Origin: Acidobacteria bacterium AB60
GTDB lineage: Bacteria > Acidobacteriota > Terriglobia > Terriglobales > Acidobacteriaceae
Length of the DNA stretch: 64,000 nucleotides
Assembly: GCA_008682415.1 (NCBI GenBank)
Contig: VANK01000002.1
Span: 496,001 to 560,000, forward strand
Direction: 5' to 3'
Shown: in pieces, positions 8,258-15,991 of the stretch
Position numbering within the stretch: the stretch's first letter is position 1
Layout: each line of letters starts with the position of its first letter
The notes under the pieces: generated by a model
What the model was told of the DNA's origin: nothing
The model's database searches: none
Seen by the model: the letters and a program-made list of their open reading frames with translations, nothing else
Position numbers and translations under genes: made by a program

Positions 8258-10030
8258 TCAGGGACGAGTGGCGGGGGCGTCAGAGTCAGAGAGAAAGGGA
8301 GCGATCTCTTCCGCAACAAGCGCGCGCTGTTGTGCAGGCAGATTGTCTGCGATGCGCAAGGCGTCGCGCAGCAGATCCTGCATGACCCGCTGCGATTCGC
8401 GTTCGCTCGCGTGTTGCGCAGCAGCCTGCAGCGCGCGGATGGCGGCCATCCAGTTGCCGGCGGCCTCGTAGTGGATGGCCATCTCGCGCGCGACGTGTGT
8501 CTCTCGGCCCGCGAACAGAGCAGCGAGACGCTGTGCGACGCGGATGTGGCGCTCGGCGCGGCGGGCCGGAGCCTGTCGCTGATAGAGCACCTCGCGATAG
8601 AGGCCATGCGCAAAGACATAGAAGGCAGAGGGCGCGCCGCCCGGCAACTCGTCGTATCCGGCGCGCCGCACAAAGAAGAGCCGCCGCGCCAGGGCGTCGC
8701 AGGCCTCCTCCACCGATGCCGGGTCTTCATCCAGAGCCGCGGCCACGCCCCAGGCAGGGAAGGCGACGGTGAAGAGGCTGGCCGCCTCAAGCAAGCGCTG
8801 ATCCGCTGGCGCGAGAGACTGCACGTCGAGCTCGATCATGTGCGCCTGTTCGTCGGGAACCGCAAGCTCCAGCGTGTTGACCGGCTGACTGAGCTCCCAT
8901 GGACCTGCCCCGCCTGCATCCCTTCGGAGGAGCATCTCCTGCGTGATAAGGTGCTTCAGCATCCCGAGCGCGAACATGGGATTGCCCTCGGAGTGGCGGT
9001 GCACGAAGGTGTCGAGGTCCGCGGGCAGATCGGGCTGCCGCAGCGTTGCCGCCACTAGTTCACGTAAGGCGCTCTTGCTGAGCGGCTGCAGCGCAATCTC
9101 GCTGCAGTGGCCACGCATGCCCAGGTCCTGCCTGAGTACGCGTAACGGATGCGCCACGGCCGGATTCTGCGGGTTCATCGCCGCGATGAGCAGGATCCTT
9201 GCCGGGGCCCGGCGGCGCGCCAGCGCGGAGATCAGCGCAAGCGTCGACTCATCAGCCCAGTGCAGGTCTTCCAGAATGAGGACCAGAGGACGATGCAAGG
9301 CGATCTCTTCCAGGGCTGCGCAGAGTTCGCCGGGGCCGCGCATGCTTCCCGCAGGCGCAACCTGGCGTCCCAGGGCCGCAAGCCACGCAGGCGCAACGCG
9401 GGCCAGAACCGCACACACGTGCTCTCCCTCTTCCGAGGCGCACAGGCCAGCCAGCGCTTCCATCACGGGATAGTACTCTTCGCGATGCGCTACGCCCTGC
9501 ACGCATTGACCGCGCGCAAGGGAGGCCGGCACGGATGGTCCGAAGGCTCCAGCGAATGCGTCGAGCAGCGCGGTCTTCCCGATTCCCGAATCTCCTGTCA
9601 CAAAGACGATCTGGCGGCGGCCTTCCTTCGCAAGCTGAAACAGGCTCTGCAGGGTTTGCAGTTCACGCTCGCGGCCCACCAGCGCCGGAGCGGCCTCGAC
9701 CCCGTGCGCACCGTTCACGTGCGACGACTCGGTTACGGGCGCTACAAAACAGTAGCCCCGCTTGGGTAACGACTGGATGAATCGCGGCTGCCGCGCGTCA
9801 TCGCCCAGCAGCTTGCGTAGTTCCAGCACGTAGGTGCGAAGCACCTGGGGCTGCACGTAGGTGTCCGGCCAAAGAGCATCGAGGAGTTCGTCGTGCGTCA
9901 CCAGCCGCCCTGGATTTTCGGCCAGGTAACGAAGCACTGCAAAAGGCTTGGGCGGAAGAGCGATCTGGGCTCCGTCCTGCCACAGGCATTGATTTGAGGT
10001 ATCCAGCGCGAAGCCGGCAAACCGCTTCAT
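8258..10030 (-). CDS. wHTH (OmpR/PhoB-type DNA-binding) transcriptional regulator with AAA ATPase domain
   Basis: A 590-residue protein. Residues 1-97 form an OmpR/PhoB-type winged helix (LRYLAENPGRLVTHDELLDALWP, then VLRTYVLELRKLLGDDA and IQSLPKRGYCF). An AAA ATPase domain follows, with Walker A GDSGIGKT at 146-153 and a Walker B-like LVLILEDLHWAD near residue 260. The C-terminal half is helical and alanine-rich, like the solenoid of SARP/LuxR-LAL-type ATPase regulators. There is no receiver domain or membrane segment, so the signal is probably a cytoplasmic ligand or protein. The start is the ATG that places the wHTH at the very N-terminus. Targets are unknown. A 500-base region without genes lies upstream. 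Confidence 0.85.
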   Translation of the reverse strand: MKRFAGFALDTSNQCLWQDGAQIALPPKPFAVLRYLAENPGRLVTHDELLDALWPDTYVQPQVLRTYVLELRKLLGDDARQPRFIQSLPKRGYCFVAPVTESSHVNGAHGVEAAPALVGRERELQTLQSLFQLAKEGRRQIVFVTGDSGIGKTALLDAFAGAFGPSVPASLARGQCVQGVAHREEYYPVMEALAGLCASEEGEHVCAVLARVAPAWLAALGRQVAPAGSMRGPGELCAALEEIALHRPLVLILEDLHWADESTLALISALARRRAPARILLIAAMNPQNPAVAHPLRVLRQDLGMRGHCSEIALQPLSKSALRELVAATLRQPDLPADLDTFVHRHSEGNPMFALGMLKHLITQEMLLRRDAGGAGPWELSQPVNTLELAVPDEQAHMIELDVQSLAPADQRLLEAASLFTVAFPAWGVAAALDEDPASVEEACDALARRLFFVRRAGYDELPGGAPSAFYVFAHGLYREVLYQRQAPARRAERHIRVAQRLAALFAGRETHVAREMAIHYEAAGNWMAAIRALQAAAQHASERESQRVMQDLLRDALRIADNLPAQQRALVAEEIAPFLSDSDAPATRP

Positions 10031-10351
10031 TACGTTCCTCAGAGGAGCCAGGGTTCACAATTTGGACGCGGGCGGGTCCGAATCCGATTCGGCAGTTTTC
10101 ACATCTCTTCTCGCCCAGGGAAGCGCGACCTCGGGGCCGCTGGGTTGATGCGGCTCGCAACGCTCTCCGATCCTTCCATGGTAACGGGTTGCGTGTGGGC
10201 GACGTTGTTGCAGCGTCTTGTATTGGACGGTTGCGGCTGGATTTCGCCCCGTGCTGGTGTCAAAAACGTACCTCGCGCGTCCGCGCCCCGCGACACTTCA
10301 ACCAGCGGACTCTACCTGCGCTCCCTGGCTCTGGGGAGCGTGGATGGGGGC

Positions 10352-10385
10352 GTTCAGAGTTCAGGGAACAGGGAACAGGGATCAG
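10352..10385. repeat. Short direct repeat (GTTCAG / GGGAACA units)
   Basis: Two GTTCAG units followed by two GGGAACA units and a degenerate GGGATCA unit in tandem. It lies in non-coding DNA and looks like a low-copy intergenic repeat; function unknown. Confidence 0.55.
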
Positions 10386-10498
10386 TTGCGGGCGTTAGGA
10401 AACACGCAAAGGAAGGGACCATGAAAGAGCAGTCACAGCGTGCATGCCGAGACCATTTGAAAGAGTGAATCGCAACTAAGCCCGGTCGCGGGTCTTTG

Positions 10499-10530
10499 TT
10501 CACTTCTTCACTCTTTCACTTCTTCACTGT
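10499..10530. repeat. GTGAAGAA-type tract at the 3' end of the 10533 gene
   Basis: Read on the minus strand this is ACAGTGAAGAAGTGAAAGAG followed by TGAAGAAGTGAA, a tandem of GTGAAGAA-like heptamers/octamers starting two bases after the stop codon. A closely similar 32-base tract lies at 56429-56460, also just after a minus-strand stop codon. Confidence 0.6.
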
Positions 10531-10532
10531 CT

Positions 10533-11075
10533 TTACTCCGCGGCCGGCGGCGGGAGCAGCGGGCGTCGATTGCTGAGCTCGTCGCGCACCAGGGTCAGCC
10601 CCAGGATGCAGCGCTCAAACCAGTCGGAGAGCCGGCTGAAGAGCGGCGCTTCCTGCTCATATTCGAAGAGGTTGAACTGGCTGACGATGTAGTAGCTTTC
10701 CTTGCCGGCGGCCACCAGTTCGTTGAGAGACGGATGATGAGAACGGCGGCGGCGCCAGGAGTCGACCGCTTCCGGGTACATGCCTGCCACGAAGAGCGCG
10801 TAATCGCCAATGTGCTTGCGGACCATGCGCTCGGCGTCGAAGGACGGCGCGGAGCCGTGGACGGGATCGGAGGCGTCGATGAGCGACTTCAGCTCGGCGA
10901 TCGGGCGCCCCATCTCATCGCGAAACTTGTACAGCTTGTCGGAGCGAGAGAACTCGGCCAGCAGATGCGCGACATATCCGGTGACGTCGGGATCGTTGAG
11001 CCCAAGCTTGCCTTCGTAACTGTTGCGCACGGCCTGGTGAAAGAAGTGCTCGAGCGGATTGTTCTGCGGCTGCAT
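10533..11075 (-). CDS. Conserved hypothetical protein, paralogue A of the twin pair
   Basis: A 180-residue soluble protein, clearly paralogous to the product of 12179-12715. Shared landmarks in order are P-L-E-x-F-F-x-x near the N-terminus, EGKLGxNDPxxTxYxAxxL, a DASDPVxGxAPSFDAER segment, RKHIGDYALFVAGMxPEAVDS, HPSLxELxxAGKESYxxVSQFNxFEY, and APLFxRLSxxFERxxLGLxLVRxEL. The composition is helical. It has no signal peptide and no recognisable catalytic motif, so the function is unknown. A GTGAAGAA repeat follows its stop codon. The two paralogues flank a toxin-antitoxin pair, all on the minus strand. Confidence 0.7.
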   Translation of the reverse strand: MQPQNNPLEHFFHQAVRNSYEGKLGLNDPDVTGYVAHLLAEFSRSDKLYKFRDEMGRPIAELKSLIDASDPVHGSAPSFDAERMVRKHIGDYALFVAGMYPEAVDSWRRRRSHHPSLNELVAAGKESYYIVSQFNLFEYEQEAPLFSRLSDWFERCILGLTLVRDELSNRRPLLPPPAAE

Positions 11076-11332
11076 AGGGACCTCCCTTGAAAGCGGCTCA
11101 CTTCAGAAGCACGCTCAACACGAGCAACGGTGCCAATCACTGTGCTCCCAGCCGTGCGCAAAGATCTTGCTCCAGCGCAAGGCTCATTTACATTGCTTTG
11201 ACAAAGAGAGTAGCCGAACTGTTGCGCCGGTCAAGAGGGGCGGATGCAGTTTTTTGGCACTGTGCGGGCGAGACTGCAAAGCGCGCGGGCGGAGCGATGC
11301 GTGTCGCTTCCGCAACAGGTTCAAAAGGCGCG

Positions 11333-11812
11333 TCATTTGCGAATACGGCGTAAGAAGTAGTCGTTCAAGTCCGGAGAGGTACGAAGGGTCGTCTGTTCGA
11401 TCAACACACGGTATGCGTGCGGCAGATCAATCAGGCCCGCTTCTCCCGCCTCCAGGAGGACCCCCAACGTTCCCGTGGTGGAGAGGCCGCGGCGCGCCGC
11501 TTCCAATCGACCCTTTCGTTCGTCGATCAACAGCAACCGAGCGCCACGTTCCTCCGCGACTTGGATTGCCTCCCGCTCACCGCGATCAAGATAACCCAAC
11601 TCGGGTTGTGCAGAAGAGGCCAGAGGATGAATCTCCGACCAATCAGGAGTCACCTCCACCCATGACTTGATGGACAGAGGGGCCTTGGGGCTTCTCCATT
11701 CTTCGATCACGCCAACCGGCACCAGGACTTTTCGATATAACCGCGGAAGAACGTGGTCGCAATGTATCTGAATGAGGTAGTTGAGCGGCGACGTATCCGC
11801 AACAACAATCAT
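11333..11812 (-). CDS. DUF3368 PIN-domain toxin
   Basis: A 159-residue protein. It begins IVVADTSPLNYLIQI, with the first PIN acidic residue (Asp6) in the V-x-D-T/S-S-P-L pattern typical of DUF3368. A conserved E(E)WR region follows, then LDRGEREAIQVAEERGARLLLIDERKGRLEA with the D-x-G-E-x-x-A and L-L-I-D-E motifs carrying further acidic residues. It is expected to be a metal-dependent ribonuclease toxin. Its start overlaps the stop of the UPF0175 gene by four bases (ATGA), so the two are translationally coupled with the antitoxin first. The UPF0175-DUF3368 pair is a known type II TA arrangement. The target RNA cannot be inferred. Confidence 0.85.
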   Translation of the reverse strand: MIVVADTSPLNYLIQIHCDHVLPRLYRKVLVPVGVIEEWRSPKAPLSIKSWVEVTPDWSEIHPLASSAQPELGYLDRGEREAIQVAEERGARLLLIDERKGRLEAARRGLSTTGTLGVLLEAGEAGLIDLPHAYRVLIEQTTLRTSPDLNDYFLRRIRK

Positions 11813-12078
11813 GCGGCGGGGAGAAGTCCCTTGGCTCGAAGCTGCCGCAGTGCTTCCTCGTCTTGCTCGAAGTCGGCAAGGTCATAGGCGTGCTCGTAAA
11901 CCTGCCGTTCCTTGAGGAAGCCGTCGAATTCAAAGCGGTCCAGGCCCAGCAGGTGACTTGCCTGATGATGGGAGAGAGTACCTGCCCGGTATCCTTCGAT
12001 GACCAGCGCCTCAAGAGCTTCGCGCCCGGGGTTCGGGTGCGTGGCAAGATCATCCGGTAGATGGACCGTAATCTCCAT
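11809..12078 (-). CDS. UPF0175 family antitoxin
   Basis: An 89-residue protein beginning EITVHLPDDLA, followed by REALEALVIEGYRAGTLSHHQASHLLGL, which is the UPF0175 helix-turn-helix-like core (small helical DNA-binding protein with a G-x-L-S-x-x-x-x-x-x-L-L-G-x-x-R/D signature). The acidic C-terminus (DFEQDEEALRQL) probably contacts the PIN toxin. It is the first gene of the coupled TA pair. Autoregulation of the promoter is usual in type II systems, but no operator was identified here. Confidence 0.82.
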   Translation of the reverse strand: MEITVHLPDDLATHPNPGREALEALVIEGYRAGTLSHHQASHLLGLDRFEFDGFLKERQVYEHAYDLADFEQDEEALRQLRAKGLLPAA

Positions 12079-12178
12079 TGCTCAATCTTAGCAAAGTGAG
12101 AAATTTCAGAACGAGGACAGCACGCCACACAGATGCCCTGCTCGCAGAAGCTTAATTCCGAAGAACAATCGCCCTGGA

Positions 12179-12715
12179 TCAGCCGAACTGGGGCGTCATC
12201 GCAAGCCGCTTGCCCAGCTCTTCGCGAACCAGCGCAAGGCCCAGCACGTAGCGCTCAAACTGCTCGGAGAGACGCGCAAAGAGGGGCGCTTCCTTCTTGT
12301 ACTCGAAGACATTGAACTGGCTCACCACGAAGTAGCTTTCCTTGCCGGCGTGAATCAGCTCGCCGAGCGAGGGATGCCGTTGCGGTCCGCGATTGCCCGA
12401 ATCGATGGCTTCCGGAACCATGCCGGCAACAAAGAGCGCGTAATCGCCGATGTACTTGCGCATGGCCCGCTCCGCATCAAAGGAAGGCGCGGTCCCGTAG
12501 ACCGGGTCAGAGGCGCGGATCATGGCGATCAGTTCTTCGATGGGGTGGCCGGCGGACGGGCGTGCCAGGAACAAGCTGCCCTCCTCGGAAAAATTGCAGA
12601 GAACCCGCGCAATATAAGCGGTCAGCTCCGGATCGTTGATCCCCAGCTTGCCTTCGAAGATCGCGGACAGCTCGTGCTGAAAGAAGGGTTCGAGAGGGTG
12701 GGCCTGCGTTTCCAT
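12179..12715 (-). CDS. Conserved hypothetical protein, paralogue B of the twin pair
   Basis: A 178-residue protein homologous along its whole length to the product of 10533-11075, with the same conserved blocks: EGKLGINDPELTAYIARVL, RASDPVYGTAPSFDAERAM, RKYIGDYALFVAGMVPEAIDS, HPSLGELIHAGKESYFVVSQ and APLFARLSEQFERYVLGLAL. The two are moderately diverged, so this is an old duplication. Differences cluster in the first third (FSEEGSLFLARPSAGHP here versus FSRSDKLYKFRDEMGRP). No function can be named. It starts opposite the ECF sigma operon. A Crp/Fnr-type palindrome lies about 145 bases upstream of its start codon. Confidence 0.7.
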   Translation of the reverse strand: METQAHPLEPFFQHELSAIFEGKLGINDPELTAYIARVLCNFSEEGSLFLARPSAGHPIEELIAMIRASDPVYGTAPSFDAERAMRKYIGDYALFVAGMVPEAIDSGNRGPQRHPSLGELIHAGKESYFVVSQFNVFEYKKEAPLFARLSEQFERYVLGLALVREELGKRLAMTPQFG

Positions 12716-12859
12716 AAATATATCTCTCTCCGACTACGCACACTAAGGTCGAGTGGAAAGCCTCGGTTGCAACGTGCGCAGCATGAGGCTGAAGCCCGGC
12801 CATGCCTGTGAGTCTCTTGCTATTTGAATTGAGATTACAGCAATGGCTGATATTTGCAA

Positions 12860-12873
12860 GTGATTTAAATCAC
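12860..12873. promoter_or_regulatory. Candidate Crp/Fnr-family operator
   Basis: The perfect 14-bp palindrome GTGATTTAAATCAC contains the GTGA-N6-TCAC core recognised by Crp-type regulators (and resembles Fnr-type half-sites). It sits in unusually AT-rich DNA between the divergent gene 12179-12715 and the ECF sigma gene. No regulator of this family is encoded in the window, so binding is inference. Confidence 0.45.
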
Positions 12874-12983
12874 GGTTTTGCGGAAAAGCAAACATGCCAT
12901 TGTGTTTCCTAACACTTTCGCGGGTATCGCCGTCGCCACCTTCAGGCCATTGCATTTAGCTGGGAGAAGCCTCTTTCCGCGAT

Positions 12984-13013
12984 GAACTTTTTTGGAAGGG
13001 GCGCGTACGTTTC
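12984..13013 (+). promoter_or_regulatory. Candidate ECF-type promoter of the sigma operon
   Basis: GAACTT (12984-12989) followed by a T run, an 18-base spacer and CGTTTC (13008-13013), 50 bases before the sigma-factor start codon. A GAAC-type -35 with a CGT-type -10 is the general form of ECF-dependent promoters, which suggests autoregulation. A CCGCACG...CGTGCGG hairpin lies between it and the gene. Confidence 0.45.
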
Positions 13014-13063
13014 TGCATCCCCCCGCACGCCGTCGTGCGGATAAGAGAGTAGAAGCGAAACGC

Positions 13064-13582
13064 ATGGCCCACGACTGGCAACCTGAGCTGGAACGCCTCC
13101 TGGACGAACACCAGTCCATGGTCTTTTCGCTCGCGCTTCGCATGACCGGAGACCGCGGTGTGGCCGAGGAGATCGCCCAGGACGTGTTTCTGGAGATGGA
13201 CCAGCATCTGGGCAAGATGCGATCGCCGGAGCACGCACGGTTCTGGTTGCGGAGGGTGACGATGAGCCGCTCCACCGATGCGTTGCGCCGGCGGAGGGTG
13301 CGGGGAGCTGACTTGTGGGTGGAACTGGAAGACGTTCACGCGGTCCAGAGCCAGGAGCGGGTTTCGCCGGTAGGGACGCGCTTGGAGCATCTGCTGACGA
13401 CCTTGCCGGAGGCGCAGCGGGCGGCATTGATTCTGCGTTACCAGGAAGACATGCTGCCGGATGAGATTGCGGCGGCGCTGGATGCGCCGGTTGCGACCGT
13501 CAAGAGCAACCTGCAGCGCGGGCTCAAGCTGCTGCGGGCCAAGGCTATGAGCCATTTGAGGGAGTTTATCCGTGGAGCATGA
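13064..13582 (+). CDS. RNA polymerase sigma factor, ECF subfamily (sigma-70 regions 2 and 4)
   Basis: A 172-residue protein. The start at 13064 (MAHDWQPELERLLDEHQ) places region 2 at the N-terminus as usual; the open frame upstream lacks homology. Region 2 reads FSLALRMTGDRGVAEEIAQDVFLEM, followed by FWLRRVTMSRSTDALRRRR. Region 4 reads LPEAQRAALILRYQEDMLPDEIAAALDAPVATVKSNLQRGLKLLR, a normal sigma region-4 HTH. The stop overlaps the next gene by 11 bases, making a coupled four-gene operon with a membrane anti-sigma-like protein and two exported proteins. A candidate ECF promoter lies just upstream, suggesting positive autoregulation. The signal is unknown. Confidence 0.88.
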   Translation: MAHDWQPELERLLDEHQSMVFSLALRMTGDRGVAEEIAQDVFLEMDQHLGKMRSPEHARFWLRRVTMSRSTDALRRRRVRGADLWVELEDVHAVQSQERVSPVGTRLEHLLTTLPEAQRAALILRYQEDMLPDEIAAALDAPVATVKSNLQRGLKLLRAKAMSHLREFIRGA

Positions 13583-13904
13583 AGGATCGGATGGGTTTGA
13601 AAAGGAACTGAGACAGGCGCTGGAGCGGCGGCCCGCTCCACCCAGCCTGAAGCGGCGGGTGATGGAGCGCCGGGCACAGAGGCGACAGCCGCGCGCCGGC
13701 GTGATGTGGATGCGGGTGGCGGCGGCGCTGCTGATTGCCGCAATCCTGGGCGGCGGTTTGCGTTGGGGGATACAGAAGCGCGAAGAACGGCGGCAGGGAG
13801 AAGAGGCGCGACGGCAGGTGATGCTCGCGCTGAGGATCGCCGGAAAGGCATTGAACCGGGTTAATACCAGGCTCGCGGCCCACGACCGCGGAGAGGATGA
13901 GTGA
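13572..13904 (+). CDS. Small single-pass membrane protein, putative anti-sigma factor
   Basis: A 110-residue protein with a GTG start at 13572 inside the end of the sigma gene. It has a short cytoplasmic N-terminus rich in Arg and Glu (FEKELRQALERRPAPPSLKRRVMERR), one membrane helix (about 47-64, MRVAAALLIAAILGGGLRW) and a basic C-terminal helix. This size, topology and position directly after an ECF sigma gene are typical of anti-sigma proteins. However, there is no HxxxCxxC zinc motif, so it is not a ZAS-type factor, and the assignment rests on context. It overlaps the next gene by four bases. Confidence 0.65.
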   Translation: MEHEGSDGFEKELRQALERRPAPPSLKRRVMERRAQRRQPRAGVMWMRVAAALLIAAILGGGLRWGIQKREERRQGEEARRQVMLALRIAGKALNRVNTRLAAHDRGEDE

Positions 13905-14476
13905 TGAAGATTCGGAACGCAGTTTTGCCTTTAGCGGCTCTTGTGCTTTGCGGAATGGCGGCGGCACAGGAATCGCCTCTGCTTTTGCCACCGGCGGTGG
14001 AGAAGGAGCTGGCTGCGCGCGCCTCCGACGTGACCGAGGTGACGCTGGGCAAGAGCATGCTGGGGTTTGCCGCCAAGTTCATGAACGGCAAGGACGAGGA
14101 CGATGCGGCGACCCGCAGGCTGATCGAGGGGCTGCAGGGCATCTACGTCCGGGAATACGAGTTCGACAAAGAGGGCCAGTACTCGATGGAGGAGATCGAG
14201 CAACTGCGCAAATCGTTTGAAACCGGCGAGTGGTCGCCGGTCGTGCGCGAACGCGAGCGCAAAAAGAATGAGACGACCGAGGTCATGGTGAAGCTGGTGA
14301 ATGGCGAGAGCCACGGGCTGTTCGTGCTGGAGGCCGGGCCGAAGGATCTGACGATTGTGCTGATTCTGGGGCCGATCAAGGTGGATGATCTGGCACGGCT
14401 CAAGGGCCTGTCGGGGCTGGGCTCACTGGGCGACGTGCAGAAGGACGTCAAGGGGAAGAAGGGAGGCGGGGAATGA
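13901..14476 (+). CDS. Exported DUF4252 domain protein
   Basis: A 191-residue protein with a signal peptide (about 1-23, ending MAAA). The mature part runs from KELAARASDVTEVTLGKSML through LIEGLQGIYVREYEFDKEGQYSMEEIEQLRKS and GEWSPVVRERERKKNETTEVMVKLVNGESHGLFVLEAGPKDLTIVLILGPI. That order (short helix, I-x-V-x-x-Y, W-x-x-V, then a beta strand with G-x-x-V/L) is characteristic of DUF4252. The C-terminus is Lys/Gly-rich (KDVKGKKGGGE). It is third in the sigma operon, overlapping its neighbours by four bases on each side. The role is unknown; a periplasmic sensor or effector of the sigma regulon is a reasonable guess. Confidence 0.75.
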   Translation: MMKIRNAVLPLAALVLCGMAAAQESPLLLPPAVEKELAARASDVTEVTLGKSMLGFAAKFMNGKDEDDAATRRLIEGLQGIYVREYEFDKEGQYSMEEIEQLRKSFETGEWSPVVRERERKKNETTEVMVKLVNGESHGLFVLEAGPKDLTIVLILGPIKVDDLARLKGLSGLGSLGDVQKDVKGKKGGGE

Positions 14477-14970
14477 GGCGCTTTGTGTTTGTGCTGGCGT
14501 GTTTGGCCGCCCTAACGGTTCCCGTAACCGTGTTGGCCAGCGGCGGGGAATCCGGCTTTAACGGCGTGGTGCGCACCCTGGAGGTGAAGTATCACGTGCA
14601 CGCGAACCGCATCCCGTTCCTCGGCCTGATCAGCTTTGTGATGGGCAAAAACGCAGAGTACGGAGTGAGCAATCTCCATGTGGCGGAGTTCGAGGACTTC
14701 CGCGATGCGATGGATGGGGAAGAGCTCAACAGCATGGTCGAGCAGAAGCTGGGCCCCCAATGGCAGCGGGTTATTCGCGAGACCAGCCGCTTCGGCCAGG
14801 ATCAGACACTGATCTTCATGCATCCCGAAGGCCGGCGCATGGGGCTGTTTGTCCTGGATGCCAGCGGGCACGAGTTGGACGTGGTGCAAGTCTCCGTAGA
14901 CGGCGAGCACCTGAACGAGAAGATCGGCCAGTACCAGCATCACTCGCATCGGCAGGACGAGGACGATTGA
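14473..14970 (+). CDS. Exported protein, distant DUF4252-like, last gene of the ECF operon
   Basis: A 165-residue protein with a signal peptide (about 1-22, ending VLAS). The body contains VEQKLGPQWQRVIRETSRFGQDQTLIFMHPEGRRMGLFVLDASGHELDVVQVSVDGEHLNEKIGQY. The W-x-x-V-I-R, T-L-I-F and G-x-x-L-D-V-V-Q-V-S-V-D-G elements parallel the C-terminal half of the DUF4252 protein before it. It ends in a His/Asp-rich tail (HHSHRQDEDD) that could bind metal. It overlaps the preceding gene by four bases, so all four genes form one translationally coupled unit. The function is unknown. Confidence 0.7.
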   Translation: MRRFVFVLACLAALTVPVTVLASGGESGFNGVVRTLEVKYHVHANRIPFLGLISFVMGKNAEYGVSNLHVAEFEDFRDAMDGEELNSMVEQKLGPQWQRVIRETSRFGQDQTLIFMHPEGRRMGLFVLDASGHELDVVQVSVDGEHLNEKIGQYQHHSHRQDEDD

Positions 14971-15060
14971 ATGCGGCGGGCCAGAGCGCAGACCTAGCCA
15001 GGCCGCGAACCAAGAGCGATATATCCCTGCACCCATCACGTACTTAGAATCGATGCCAGC

Positions 15061-15990
15061 ATGGGCAGCTCGAGTACCTTGCAGGCATCGGGATATCGCG
15101 GAAGGCTCGCGCCTTCCCCCACCGGCTATCTGCATGTGGGCCATGCGCGCACGTTTTGGACCGCATGGCAGCGGGCTCGTGATGCCGGCGGCGCGCTGGT
15201 GATGCGGATGGAGGATCTCGATCAGGACCGCAGCCGGGCGCAATACGTTGAGGCGGCGTACGACGATCTGCGCTGGTTAGGCATCCGGTGGCAGGAGGGA
15301 CCGGATCGCGGGGGTCCGTACGGACCTTATGTTCAAAGCAAACGCCACAACCTGTATCTCGAGGCCTGGCGCAAGCTGCACCGCGGCGGTTTTCTGTTTC
15401 CGTGTAAATGCTCGCGGCGCGATCTGGAGTCGGCGCTGGGCGCCCCACACGAGGTGATTGCGCGCTCGGCGGGAAAGCTTGAGCCGCTCGATGATGAGCC
15501 GCTGTATCCCGGAACCTGCCGGCGAAACCCTGACTACGCGCCGCAGCTCCCCAGCCCCGCGCGGCACGAGCTGGAGACGCCCGAGGGCGCCAACTGGAGG
15601 TTTCGCGTGCCCGAGGGCGAGGCAATCGAGTTCAACGACCTCAACCTCGGCCCGCAACGGTTCATCGCCGGAAGGGACTTTGGGGACTTTGTGGTGTGGC
15701 GCCGCGATGGCACGCCGAGTTATCAGCTAGCCTGCGTGACCGACGATGCGCAGATGCGGATCACCGAGGTGGTGCGCGGAGCGGATCTCTTGAAATCCAC
15801 GGCGCGGCAGATCCTCTTGTACCGCGCCCTCGGAATGCAGGCGCCGCAATGGTTCCACTGCCGGCTGGTGCTGGATCAGCACGGCCGGCGGCTCGCCAAG
15901 CGAACCGACGCCCTGAGCCTGCGGCTGCTGCGCCAGCGCGGCCTCACGCCCATGAACATCCTTGCCGCAGATCTGCCGCGCAGCGCTTGA
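15061..15990 (+). CDS. gluQ: Glutamyl-Q tRNA(Asp) synthetase
   Basis: A 309-residue class I aminoacyl-tRNA synthetase paralogue consisting only of the GluRS catalytic half, as expected for GluQ-RS, which glutamylates queuosine in the anticodon of tRNA-Asp. The N-terminus has RLAPSPTGYLHVGHAR, where HVGH is the HIGH motif. MRMEDLDQDRSR and the zinc-site cysteines (FPCKCSRRDL and later LYPGTCR) are present. The KMSKS-equivalent region is LAKRTDALSLR near residue 280. There is no C-terminal anticodon-binding domain, which rules out GltX. The gene stands alone between the sigma operon and a convergent aldo/keto reductase. Confidence 0.92.
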   Translation: MGSSSTLQASGYRGRLAPSPTGYLHVGHARTFWTAWQRARDAGGALVMRMEDLDQDRSRAQYVEAAYDDLRWLGIRWQEGPDRGGPYGPYVQSKRHNLYLEAWRKLHRGGFLFPCKCSRRDLESALGAPHEVIARSAGKLEPLDDEPLYPGTCRRNPDYAPQLPSPARHELETPEGANWRFRVPEGEAIEFNDLNLGPQRFIAGRDFGDFVVWRRDGTPSYQLACVTDDAQMRITEVVRGADLLKSTARQILLYRALGMQAPQWFHCRLVLDQHGRRLAKRTDALSLRLLRQRGLTPMNILAADLPRSA

Positions 15991-15991
15991 A

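Larger units (their letters stand above)
10031..10532. other. Gene-free intergenic region with short repeats
   Basis: No coding region with usable start, codon pattern or conserved motif was recognised in these 500 bases. It holds the promoter region of the wHTH-ATPase gene on the minus strand (right of 10030), an AGGGAACAGGGAACAGGG direct repeat (10352-10385), a short GC hairpin around 10480-10494 and a TTCACTTCTTCAC repeat tract at 10499-10530. Confidence 0.5.
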
